Translations under genes and position numbers: made by a program
The notes under the pieces: model-generated
The model's input: only the letters and a program-made list of their open reading frames with translations
The model's database searches: none
What the model was told of the DNA's origin: nothing
Assembly (NCBI RefSeq): GCF_001659605.2
Contig: NC_035174.2
Location: 6,202,389-6,266,388 of the forward strand
Direction of reading: 5' to 3'
Length of the DNA stretch: 64,000 bases
From: Manihot esculenta
Lineage: Eukaryota > Streptophyta > Magnoliopsida > Malpighiales > Euphorbiaceae
Shown here: positions 48,371-59,948 of the stretch, one piece after another
Numbering within the stretch: position 1 is the first letter of the stretch
How the letters are laid out: every line of letters begins with the position of its first letter

Positions 48371-49199
48371 GCAGATGGTGGTGATCACCATTGATGAGGG
48401 ATGATTTTCAAGCCCAAATTCTGAACCATTCAAATTGTTGATGGGTTTATCTAAATGGACATTTCATTTTAGCATGCAAAAAAATTGGGCCTTTTTTTTT
48501 TTCTTGTTTAATGCCGAAATCAAAATTAAGCCCAAATTCTTAGTTAATGGATCGATCTCATCCAACTAATAATTTTCAGGATTTATTTTTGCTGCAATCT
48601 ACCACATTAGTAATGAAGTTATGCTAGTTGATTGCCGCTTAATTATCTTTTACACACACATATATATATAAAAAATGAGTATAAATTAATTAAATTAACT
48701 TATAAATTTTAAAAAATAAATGATCCATTTATTTTAAATATTTTTTAAATTTATGCGTGTAACTTATAAACACTAACTTTATAAATTAATTTGATGAAAT
48801 AAGTTAACTTTATTATATATTTTATTTAATAATTTTTAATAATAAATATGCTTAATTGATTAATATCCAACTTATCAACTACCTATTTATAATTTATAAG
48901 TATTTTAACTAAATATACCGAATATGATAAGTTATTTTTTTACATATTAAAATAATAATTATATGAATTTTATTAAAGCCTTAACATAAATCAATATTGT
49001 CACCTAATGATACTGCACTCTATGAACAGGGAAGAAGAATAAAAAAACAATAAAAAAGAAAGGCTAACCAAAAAAAAAAATATCGCAATTAAGCAGTAGC
49101 AGCCTAGCGGTATATCCAGCGGCTCTGAAACGAATCGAAGCCAAAACCCTCCTCTCTCATTTATCCCCTGGAAATCTCTCTAAATTCGAAGCTGCCAAA
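48371..49199. other. Upstream region and leader of CLPP6
   Basis: About 800 bases, AT-rich, with the CLPP6 promoter and 5' UTR expected in the last 150 bases. No other feature is recognised. Confidence 0.5.
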
Positions 49200-52100
49200 A
49201 TGGTAGCATCAGCTGTTTCAGCCCCTCTTAGCTTGTCTATCTCTTCTCGCAACAAAATCCCCTCCATTTCTCTATTTTCTCAAAGGTATATCTCTACTTT
49301 TTACTTGGAATTTATCTATTTTCTACTCTTTTTCATCCATTTTCTAATTACTGCAGAAACTCGGCAAGGTGCACAGTTTCCTCTTTGCATTGTCCCTACG
49401 GCGAGTCTTCAGCCGAAGGTAAGTTTCTGTTCAAAATTTTCTATGAAAATGGATAGTTATTTTTATTCTGCATATATTTAGTTATTTATGCAATTTTTTA
49501 TTTTAATTTTTTTTAATTGACAATTTTTTAGTTATTGTTAATTCAATGTTAGCTACTTTACAATTTCGGTTCAGCTTTTTTGTATTTTGGTTAGACCCTT
49601 TTTTTTTTCATTCGCATAGATATATGTGGTGGGTTATATATCTGAGTTACTGTTAATTGTATCCTATGTTCAGGACTATCAAGTAAAACTTGTGGGTTCC
49701 CACTAAGGGTTGATGAGAAGGATATTCGTTATGCTAATCAAAGGTATAATGCTTCCACTTCTTTAAAGTCCTTCACTTGCCCCTTGGTCTCTTTTTAACA
49801 AGATATTATTAGATTATATATATACATATAGTGCTTTATCCATCCTTTTGCAAGTTTTATCTTCCACACATCCCCGTTCATTTTTCTTTTCTCTGCTTGG
49901 AGAGAAGGTTCTATTCTGAAACTAAATAATTTTCAATTGTATGAACAAGTATATGTACATACTTTGATGTCCTTCTGATGGATGTTTCTGTTCATTGTGT
50001 AAAATGAACTACATTTGTATTGGTGAAATTGAATGAAACTACCCCTCTTAACCCTGAAGGATGAATCTGACAATTTTTTTTATGGGCATGTGCTTTATCA
50101 TAATATGCTTCTGTATCAAATTCGATTGTCAAAGCAATGGCAAACTATACTTAGCCATCTTATATTGGTGGATGGCAAGAAAATTTGACTGATAAAGTTC
50201 AGTTGATTTAATGGTAAAAGATGGGAAGGGGTTGCAGTTTTTTTATTGATGTTTTTTCCTTTCTCCAGAATGCTGCACGTTCGACTATCCAAGTTCTATA
50301 TCTTTAAGCATATTGTAATTCTTTTTTCCATGGACCAATTGTGGATAGTCTTTTGTTCCAAAAGTTCTTTCTTGATTTCTTCTTCTTTGATAATTATGTT
50401 GATTGTGGCCTATGAGTTCATAACCCATGGGTTTTTTCATAGTTATCCTGCAATTAGAGCCAACAAAGCAAATCCACCAATTATGCCAGCGGTTATGACT
50501 CCAGGAGGACCTTTGGATCTATCATCTATATTATTTAGGAATCGCATAATCTTCATTGGGCAGCCAATAAATTCACAGGTGGCTCAGCGAGTTATATCAC
50601 AACTTGTGACTCTAGCAACTATTGATGAGAAAGCAGATATTCTGGTGTGGTTATGTTCTTAGCTTCCAACTTTTGTTTTCCACTTCAGAAATCATCTTAT
50701 GCAGGCCGCTGGATGTTGCAGTTTTTATATTTATGACTCTTTCCTGAACATTTTCAGATGTATCTCAACTGCCCTGGTGGAAGCACCTACTCTGTATTGG
50801 CAATTTATGATTGCATGTCTTGGGTAATTTTAAGCTTTAGTTGTTAATTCATCTTGTTTTCTTATTATTTTCCTATTCCATTATTGCATGCACAGGCTTA
50901 TTATATACATCATTGCTTTTCTCAATTAGATTATGACCCTTTCAAGTGGTAGTAACGACAGACTTTTATAGACTATCTAAAAGAACCTCAATTTAGATGA
51001 CCTTGATAACCTCTCTTACAAAAATCACCACCATAATTCTGTAATCAACACAAGAAAGCAATTGATCCTTTGAAGTCATAATCATGCCTGCTTCTACCCA
51101 AGTTTTATTCCTCCGATTCTCTGTTTCATTCATGTGCTGCATTATTAATTCATAACGTTCTCAGATAAAACCAAAAGTTGGCACCGTTTGTTTTGGAGTA
51201 GCTGCAAGCCAAGGAGCAGTTCTTCTTGCTGGTGGAGAAAAGGGAATGCGGTATGCTATGCCCAATGCACGTATTATGATACATCAACCACAGGGTGGAT
51301 GTGGGGTAAGATGAACTTCGAAATTAATTTAGTGCTTTAAGAAGGAGAAACTAACTTGTTTGGAGAGGAGATATTTTAGAAGCTATTACATACATCCGGT
51401 GAGTCATAAACAAGTGGGTTTCTCCGGAAAATATGAAGATTGGAATGTGAGAGTGGTCATGTGAATTGGGAGCACTGAATAATCTCCTGAATGTTTTAGA
51501 AATCTATTAGGTGTCATGCTGTATAAATAGAAATTGATTGTCATTTTTTATTCTGGAGTTCCTTTTTTGAAGAATTTAAATAATTCTTTGCCTTTATCTT
51601 TGATTGAGGTTATGTAATACCACTTATTGCAAGCACCACACCCTTAATTCCTTTGTGTGGTATGGAGTAAAATTGATTGTAGTGTTGGAATTTTGTTCTT
51701 CTCTTTCTCTTTCTTCCCTCCACCTCCGCAGCCAGTTTTTATCTGAAATGGATACACCTAACTGTTTTTCATTTAATTTACCTTTTTTCATTGTGTGATT
51801 TGTGGATGGTAAAGTTTTAGAAGTTTGACCAGGCAATACTTCATACTTCTACACTTAAACAAGCATCTAACTTCTTTATTTGCCTTGCAATTCAGCACTT
51901 CTGAAATATTGATGGTCTAGGACAACTAGTGATGTAGTACAGAAGAAGGGAGTCTAGAATTATTCTCAACCTGTTCTATATTAATTAGTCAATTTATTTT
52001 TCAAAGGCCTTTGACTGATTGTACATTATTTGCTTGCAGGGTCATGTGGAGGATGTGAGACGCCAAGTAAATGAAGCAGTTCAATCTCGCCATGTTAGTT

Positions 52101-53401
52101 TCTTTTTCACTTGGTCTAAGTATAACCTGTTGATGTACCTCAAAGCTGAAAACAATTAATGATTTATTTCTCAATGCTTCTTACTCTGGTTGAGATAGTT
52201 GAAACCAAGATTACTTGGAGGGTATTTTAAGCTTTTGAGCACAACATGCCTGTTTGGGAAACTGAAATTCTGATTTATAATATGTTGGAATAGACCATTC
52301 ATATATCATACACTGCATAATTAAGGGTCCATGTGGTAACAAAGTAATTTAGTATCATTACAGAAGTCATTCTTCTCACCATCTTTACAATAGAGATAGA
52401 TTTGTGTGCCTTTTCCTGAAAGTGGCATTTCAAGTTGAACTAGACTGCCTTCTCTTTGTCCCAATCTATTTTATATGATCAACTCTTGACACTTCTACGT
52501 TGACCTGGAGTCTTTGAGATTAAAATGAGTCTTTCATTTCTAATAAGATCATGTGTGCTTTGCTTATATTTTCTTAGAACTCTGGTGCAGAAAATTGACA
52601 GAATGTATGCTGCATTTACTGGCCAACCTCTTGAGAAAGTGCAAGAGTACACCGAGAGGGATCGCTTCTTATCTACCTCAGAGGTATGTGGAGTCAACCC
52701 TGAATGTTTAAGTAAAACAGAAAGTAGCTGTTTTAGTGATTCAATAAGGGTGGTCCTGTCATCTCAGTGATATGAATTTTTTTATTCCAGATTAGAGTTC
52801 TTAGATAAATTTGATTTGGGAAAGGAGGTGTCAATTAGGGATGTAAATGAGCGAAGTTGAGCCAATTAATTTCGGTTGGCTCATGAGCCTTTTGACTAGG
52901 TGACTAACAGGGTTATAAATGAGCTAGCTTGTGAATGAGCTGAGAAGTAGTAAGTTCAAGCTTGGTCATTAATTAAATGAGCATAAGAGAAGCTCAATCC
53001 AGCTCATTAAGCAAACGAGCCAAATCAAACTTTTATTGAGCCGAGCTTTAAGCAACATGCCACTACAATTATAGAGAGCGAGGTAGCTGTGTATGAGTTG
53101 CAATACCGTGAGAAATTTATTCTTTCACAGTTTTGAGTTCTTTGCTTCTATGGCCATTCGAGATTAGGCATTTGAATTAGATTGTTTGTAAAACACAAGT
53201 GTTATCGGCAAAAATTGTCTTGCCTATTACTAAGCAGTTGATGTTCCTTCACATGTTTGCCATCTTGTGGCAGTTTTTCATGAGCTACTTCAAATTTGTT
53301 TGCTCATAGATTTCATTTAGCTATTCCACCTTTTAAACGCATTCTGGTTGCAGGCTATGGAGTTTGGACTCATTGATGGCATCCTGGAAACAGAATACTG
53401 A
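49200..53401 (+). CDS. CLPP6: Chloroplast Clp protease proteolytic subunit 6
   Basis: A serine peptidase subunit of the plastid Clp core (ClpP/R rings), working with ClpC/D chaperones in stromal protein turnover. Nine GT-AG exons give 273 residues: 49200-49285, 49357-49418, 49674-49743, 50443-50644, 50758-50823, 51165-51305, 52040-52093, 52591-52683, 53354-53401. The first about 50 residues are Ser-rich and basic, as in a transit peptide. The ClpP fold runs from about residue 75: [37 protein letters not shown], then [14 protein letters not shown] with Ser177, MIHQPQGG with His202 and YTERDRF with Asp251, so the catalytic triad is complete. This separates it from inactive ClpR paralogues. Length is close to Arabidopsis CLPP6 (At1g11750). 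Confidence 0.95.
52830..53060. repeat. Degenerate dispersed repeat in CLPP6 intron 8
   Basis: A stretch with repeated GAGC/GCTC words (GGCTCATGAGCC, GAGCTAGCTTGTGAATGAGC, GAGCCGAGCTTT) interrupts ordinary intron sequence between exons 8 and 9. It resembles an old MITE, but ends and duplication are not clear. Confidence 0.45.
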
Positions 53402-53917
53402 ACTGGCCATTAAATACATGAAAAGGAACTTTTCGGGGTGGACTTGCTTGGGTTAGATCACGGATTAAATTGGCCGAAGTTAGTGTTTGAGAAAATGAAA
53501 AGGCGGGTTTTGTAATGAATTAGTGTCATTTATTGTTTCAAGGTTCTTTAAACAGGAAATTATTTTTTAGCTTTTGTACGTTGGACAGGAATTTTGGAAG
53601 TTGTAACGAAAAGTCTTAATTTTTGTTTATATTTCATATTTTACGAAAAGTCTTAATGCAGTAAAAGATTTGGTATCTCTATATTTAAAGGCCCATAAAT
53701 TGACACAATGAAGGAAATTGGTGCTGCCTCTAGATCATCTGAGTAGGAAGTTCCAATTTCGATTCAATTTTCGAGTCCAAAGCTTCTGGTTTAAATCAAA
53801 GATGAGAATTCTTCAAGACGAATCGGTTGGCGCTTGCATGAACCGACGTCATTTATATATTTTCTTGTTTCCTAGCCCATCTGTCCTCAATGTCCCTGTA
53901 GAAGTAAAAATTTCACT
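53402..53917. other. 3' flank of CLPP6
   Basis: About 500 bases: CLPP6 3' UTR then unassigned sequence up to fold-back element 3. Confidence 0.5.
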
Positions 53918-53926
53918 ATCTAATCA

Positions 53927-55688
53927 GGGCTTTTTGGAATTTTGGGTTAAAAAAAAAATCTTTTTAAATTTCTCCCAAATTTATTTTAAATTTTATTTTT
54001 TAAAAAAACTTATTTACTAAATAGGGATATGATCGTCCGTGACAGTTAAAACTCATTTCTGACGGGTTTGTAACCGTTTGGTGCCCTTCAAAAGACGCAC
54101 TAGGATCTCTCTTTTTTTTTTTTAAGCCTGCGCGACAGGCTCAATTGCTGAGCCCGCGCGCAGGCTTCTTTTTTTTTCTTTTTTTAATTAATATATTATA
54201 ATAATATATTTATATTATATTAATTTAATAATTTTATTTATAATAATAAATATTCTAATATTGTTTTTGATATATTAAAATAATAGTAATTTCATTTATA
54301 AATTTATTGATATGAAATTATTATATTTAATATATTTTATTATTTTTAATATATAAAAATACTATGAAAAACAGTAACAAATAAAACTACGTTAGAAATA
54401 TTTAAAATTATAAAATAATATTATTCTGTAATTAAATATATTACAATATTATTATATTAATATGGTAAAAAAAATAAAATATTTAATTATAAATAATTAA
54501 AAAAAAAATCTTTGTACGATGTCATTAAATTGTTTTTACAAAATATATTATTTTACCATTCGACAGGTAAGATATCACTATATTATTTATAATTTATGAA
54601 TAAATAAATAAATTAATATAAATATTTAAAGTTATAAGAATTAAATTTAAAATATTTTAATATTATTTATAATATGATTTTTTGTATTTATAAATTAATA
54701 TTATTTTTAATATATTAGTATAATAACACCATAATTAAAAATAGTATCAATTATAAGTTTATTGACACCTAATTATTATATTTAATATATTTTATTATTT
54801 TTAATATATAAAAATATTATAAAAGTAAAATTAAAAATATTTAAAATTATAAAATGATATTATCCTGTATTAAAATATATATTAAATTACTAATACTATT
54901 TAAATACAGTATATGTTAAAAATAATAAAATATTTTATAATAAATAATTAAAATTTTTTATCAGTAATAAATTTATAAAATATCATTGGATTATTTTTAC
55001 AAAATATATTATCCTATCGTTATAAATATCACTGGTTTATTTATAATTTATAAATAAATAAATTAATATAAATATAATTAAAATTATAAGAATTAAGTCT
55101 GAAATATTTTAATATTATTTATAATATAATTTTTTATAATAATAAATATTTTAATATTATTTTAATATATATATATAGTAACTAAATAGTATGATACTTA
55201 ATTATTATATTATTTCTAATATATAAAAATATTATAAAAATTGATAACAAAAAAATTATATTAAAAATATTTAAAATTAAAAAAAAAATATTATCCTATA
55301 CTAAAATGTGATTGAGTCACTGCTGATTACTATATTATTATATTAATATATTAAAAATAATAAAATATATTAAATTGATTATTATAAAAATTACATTAAT
55401 ATAAAAAAATTGTATTATAAATAATATTATTAAATATAAATATATTATTATAATATATTAATTAAAAATTTAAAATAATAAAATAATTTTTTTTAAGAAA
55501 GCTTGTAGCGCAGGCTTTAACAGTGGACGTCTGTTTGACTTTGACAGACTCAATCTAGCGCTAGTCAAAGAAGCGTCAAGTAAAGGGATTGATGTGTGGC
55601 CAGTCAAACCCTTATTTAACAAATAAATTTGAGGGAAATCAAGAAAGTTAATTAGTTTTTTTTTGAACTCCAAAATTCTGAAAAGCCC
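53927..55688. mobile_element. Fold-back MULE-like MITE element 3 with 9-bp target duplication
   Basis: The left end GGGCTTTTTGGAATTTTGG pairs with the right end CCAAAATTCTGAAAAGCCC. The perfect 9-bp duplication ATCTAATCA flanks both ends (53918-53926 and 55689-55697), which is diagnostic of Mutator-like transposition. Inside lie GC-rich hairpins (AAGCCTGCGCG facing CGCGCAGGCTT near 54125-54168; a partner near 55500-55575). Then comes about 1.3 kb of AT-rich DNA containing about 450-bp tandem units. No transposase is encoded, so it is non-autonomous. Confidence 0.85.
54240..55300. repeat. AT-rich tandem units of about 450 bp in fold-back element 3
   Basis: Text around 54571-54660 (ATCACTATATTATTTATAAT then AATAAATTAATATAAATAT) recurs around 55026-55110. 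Other parts recur at about 54290, 54740 and 55190. This indicates two to three diverged tandem units of about 450 bases. Confidence 0.6.
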
Positions 55689-55907
55689 ATCTAATCATAG
55701 GACCACACTGTTCTATGCATCAAAGTAACAGGCCAATGTGCCCTTCTCATATTTGTATCCTGTATGTTGTATACCATCAATCACTTCCAAAATATTTATC
55801 AATTTAGTAAACGAATACAGAAAACAAAGCCTATATATAAATCTTGTAGGAGCAGTGGCTGCCGTATGATCTCAAACTTACGGTACGTATTCTCAGATGA
55901 AGCTGCT

Positions 55908-57111
55908 CTAGAGACTGAAAGCCATTGACATTCCAATCTTGGAAATTTTGTTCGAGGCCCTGAAATCCACCTCCCCAGTGATTGCCACCAGGAGCTTTTC
56001 CCACACTTCCAGCCGAACAAGCCCACCTATTTTGCCCTCATTGTTCACCCGAGCCTTCATCAGTGTAAATGGGAAGAAAGAATGTTGTGCGCCAACTGTA
56101 ACAGTGGTTGCTCCATTTTCTGAAAATTTGTGCTTCAATTCAGCTGCAATGGCAGACCTGCTGAGGGGATTGAATGTATAGTAACAGGAAGCTTTTACAG
56201 CATCAAGTTTGTCATCCCTGCAAATGAAGAAACATCAACAGATTAAAAAATTTTACACCAAAAGCCCATCATGTGAGCACTTTTATTTTTCTTGGCTGGC
56301 AATTGGATTGCTCACAAGTTCAAGGCAGAAATAAGGAAGGGACTGTTGAAGCTCAAACCAGCACTGAATTCATCAAAAGTCCTTGTTGCTACGTTGAAGG
56401 AAATGTCAGTGCCAAGGGAGAAAAGGCTGTTTCCTGCTACACCTGATAGATTTACTACCGGGTTATATCCATCTCCTCTGAAGGGTCCCTGCTCATATGC
56501 CCGCACTCCAACGCCTGCAGCTATCCCGAAATAGTCACGCAAGAATCTGAGTTCCACCTGTAAAATTGCAGTCACCATTGCCTTCAGAGCACTTGAAAAT
56601 ATGACGTCTGTATGTTAAATAGCACCGATCTCATAAGGTAATTCTAAATAAACATGATAGTTAACGACATTGACATGAAGATTGTCAGATGCATAAGTTT
56701 CAATTTTCTGACCTGGCAAGAATCAGGAACTGTGAATCTGAAGAGTGTTGTAACTCCGGGCAAAATCTCCGGTGCTGTAACAGTTATGGAAAATAAAAGG
56801 AAGGAATCAACTTAGGGAGGAAGAAGCTTCAAAGAACTGATTCCTACATTGGTAATTAATGGAAAGACATTACTTTCACATGAGAGTTCAAAATTCCACT
56901 TGATATCCTGGTAATGAAAATGAGTTCTTGGTTGATGAGCATAATCTCTGTAGAGAAGATCTAATCAAAATGTAAACAAACCTGTGAATAATTTATCAGG
57001 ATACGTAAAGCTCTAAAAGATAGAAAGAAAAATAGGATGTAAAGAGCAGAGAAGAATATAACCTCTGGCCTTCTTGCCAATATCATGGTATAGACCTGGA
57101 CAATTGCTCAT
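55908..57111 (-). CDS. Mitochondrial outer-membrane porin (VDAC), short form
   Basis: A beta-barrel channel for metabolites and ions in the outer mitochondrial membrane. Five GT-AG exons on the minus strand, 57111-57063, 56960-56874, 56774-56713, 56557-56316 and 56217-55908, give 249 residues. The start MSNCPGLYHDIGKKARDLLY is the conserved N-terminal helix of plant VDACs. Later strands include VELRFLRDYFGIAAGVGV, YNPVVNLSGVAGNSLFSLGT, AVKASCYYTFNPLSRSAIAA and the porin signature region KARVNNEGK. It ends KISKIGMSMAFSL. Typical plant VDACs have about 276 residues; here about 27 are missing after RDYAHQPRTHFHYQ, where the TTYTSTGV/GTKKGDLF-like hairpin would be. The reading frame is clean, so this is likely a real divergent subtype, not a pseudogene. 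Confidence 0.88.
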
Positions 57112-58031
57112 TTCTTTTATTAAAACTCAAACCAATCTACATCAAAATTTTCTTTTAACCTGTTATAAATATATTAAAAATGGATAGAGAGAGAGCCAAA
57201 GAGGAAATTTCCTCGCATACAAACACACAACATAAGTGGAAATGGAAACTTCCAAGAACCCTTCAACTGGACTGATGGCACATTGAAGCTACACTGAATT
57301 AAGGTTTCTCTTATGGATCATCCGTTGCATTTACAGTTTGAAGATGGTGACAGTACAGAAGTGTCATGATCAATAATGATAACCTGAACTATAGTACAGT
57401 AGCAGTACACCATCCTGGCCTTGTCTCTGGAAGATTTCAGTACAGGAAATACTGATAGTTCTACAAGTAACAATTACCCACAAAGAATGTTGCCGGACTA
57501 TGTATATATTTTCATAGGCAGTGGCAATAGGTCAGGTTTTCATTGCTCTGCACTGGGCAACTGGATTCAGAAAGGAGCAGAACTTGAAGAGTTGCATTTG
57601 TATTTTCCAGAATTAGGTATTAGTACAATAGAGAATTGGGGCAGAGTAATTTCCTTTATAGTCTTGTCTCGATGCAGCAACTCCCAAATTTTCCAAGCTC
57701 TTTTCATGGTGAATGCTCCATCACCAAGTAAAAACAAAGAACTCAGTATCTCATGGTCTTCCATTCATAATCTGCGCAAAAAGATGTATTTTGTTCCTCA
57801 AAATCCTTCTGGGTTATACCTTGGAAGACACTTTTTATGACGTCGGGATGATGCCACGATGATGGCAATTTTACGTCCTAAAAATAATGTAGTTTCTGAG
57901 CTAATTCAACTTCTGAGGAATGATCTGATTTAAAAGGTTGCCTATGTATGTGCTTGGAGCAATGCATGATGTTCTTTTGTTTAATTTTGTAGAACATGAA
58001 CATGTAGACTATGAATCTTGCACCTCATTCC
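57112..58031. other. Upstream region of the porin gene
   Basis: About 900 bases with the presumed porin promoter and 5' leader. A plus-strand frame of 139 codons at 57421-57840 shows no family resemblance and I do not call it. Confidence 0.45.
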
Positions 58032-58283
58032 TGTTAGGATAATATTTGTTTGGTTTTGAAATTATAATCAAAATCAACTATTGAATTTATCTTCTGCTAT
58101 TAGAGATGATGTTGGTTCGATTTTGAAATCACAATTAAAATTAACTACTTGAATTTATCTTTTGTTATAACTTAATTAACTTTGTGTTAGTTGAAATCTT
58201 TGTATATTGAACTCTCTTATATCTATTTATACCACACTCATATTAAAAATAAAATAAATTTTCATTTTGATAAAATTTCTTTA
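58032..58283 (+). repeat. Left LTR of the decayed Copia element
   Basis: About 250 bases with a TGTTAGGATAAT start and internal partial duplication of the GGTTTTGAAAT...AATTTATCTT text. The end is inferred from the primer site that follows; its partner LTR is not in the window. Confidence 0.5.
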
Positions 58284-59911
58284 TAGTATCAGAGTAATCT
58301 CTCAATTTTTTTTTTATTTTTTTTATTTCAATTATGGCATCTAGTAGTACAACAAATGTTACTCATGCCTCTGGTCATTCTCTTGTATGTACTCAGTTTT
58401 CATTAAAACTTACTACTACAAAGTACCCGATATAGAGAGCTCAAGTTTCTCCTCTATTTAAAGGTTACAGTCTTATGGGGTATATTCTAGATATTGTCAA
58501 AATTCCTTCTACGTCTGTTACTCAAAAAGAAAAATAGGTTTCCAATCCAGATTACGAATATTGGGAGTGTCAAGATAAATTAATTTTTGTTATTCTTCGA
58601 TCTTCACTCTCGTTTGTTTTCTGTTATGAATGTAGTTGCTGATGTTAAGACTTTTGCGGAGGTGTAGAAAAAGCTGTAGATTACTTATGCAAATAAGTCG
58701 CCTACAAGAATTTTATCACTGCATAATAAGTTATCTCGCATGAAACGAGATTGTCGCTCGGTTTTTTATTATCTTAATAATGTGAAAAATATAGTTGAGG
58801 AACTGTTTTTGTGTGGTAGTTCGGTTAGTGATATTGATTTGGTTGTTCAGGTTCTAAAAGGTGTTGGACATGAGTTTCGCGACATTGCTGCTTCCATCCA
58901 TGCACGCAATACTTTAATTTTCTTTGATAAGCTTCAAGACAAATTGTTAGCTCATAAGTTGTATCTGAAGCAGATTGATTCATCCTATGAGGTTGCTCCA
59001 ATTACTGCTAATCATGTTCGAAAGTCAGACTATAGCAAGTCTTCATCCAAACAAGGCTCCTATGGTCGATAATATATTGGTACTGCATCTGTTCCTACTA
59101 TTAATCAATTGGACGGATATTCGGATGGTAAATCCAAATCTAGTGGGTCCGATCATAATCAAGGCTCTTGGTCAAAAGTTTAATGTCAGTTTTGTGAACG
59201 ATATGGTCATACTGTTAGATAGGGTTTCAAACCTAAGAATTTTTTTTAGCCTTTGTTGACTCAATAGCCACAAGCAAATTGTGTGAGTAGACATCAGAAT
59301 AGTGATTCTCCATGGTTGCTTGATACTGCAACTTTGCACCATGTGACGAATGACTTGCACAATCTCTCACTTCATGCTCCATATGATGGGAATGGTGAAT
59401 TGCAGTTCACGGAAAATTCAAGCTTGTTTATTTCTCATGTTGGTTCTGGTTCTTTTCCTTTACTTTCTAAGTTTTGTTATTTTTCCAACGTGCTATTTAT
59501 ACCAAAACCCAAAGTAAATCTTATATTTGTTCCTTAATTCTGTGATTCTAATCAAGTTTTGATTAAATTTTTTCTCAGTTTTATCTCATAAAGGACCAAT
59601 CCATGGGGGAGACTCTAACCAAAAGCCTGCTTGACCAGTCTTTTCATAAGCCCAAGCCGTTTCGAAATTTGATGTCTTCTGCCTGTCATCATATTTTTCT
59701 TTCATCTGTGTTATGGCATCAACATCTTGGTCATCCCAATTCGAAGAACTTTAATTTTGTTTTACCGAAATTTTATCTTCTTATGTCTATTGTTAAGGAG
59801 AGCGTGTGCGATTCTTGTCGTTGTAATAAAAGCTAGAGGGTCCCATTTGGTGTTTCTTCTTTAACTAGTACTCATCCTCTTAAACTTTTTAATTCGGATT
59901 TGTGGAGACAA
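58032..59911 (+). mobile_element. Decayed Ty1/Copia element, cut by a Gypsy LTR insertion
   Basis: A putative LTR starts TGTTAGGATAAT at 58032 and ends near 58283, followed by a degenerate initiator-Met primer site (TAGTATCAGAGT). Coding remnants follow from about 58334: a gag UBN2-like region with VFYYLNNVKNIVEELFLCGS and IHARNTLIFFDKLQDKLLAH, a zinc knuckle CQFCERYGHTV, a protease-like WLLDTATLHHVTND that lacks the usual Gly, and pre-integrase LWHQHLGHPN...CDSCRCNKS. Many stops and frame changes exist. It ends inside the integrase start (FNSDLW) where the LTR at 59912 begins. The rest may lie beyond the window. Confidence 0.78.
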
Positions 59912-59948
59912 TGTAATACCCGGCTCGAGTCCGGCATCGGAATTCCTA

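Noticed and set aside
57421..57840. Plus-strand frame of 139 codons
   Set aside because: No recognisable family, no splice or promoter context, and it lies in the porin upstream region.
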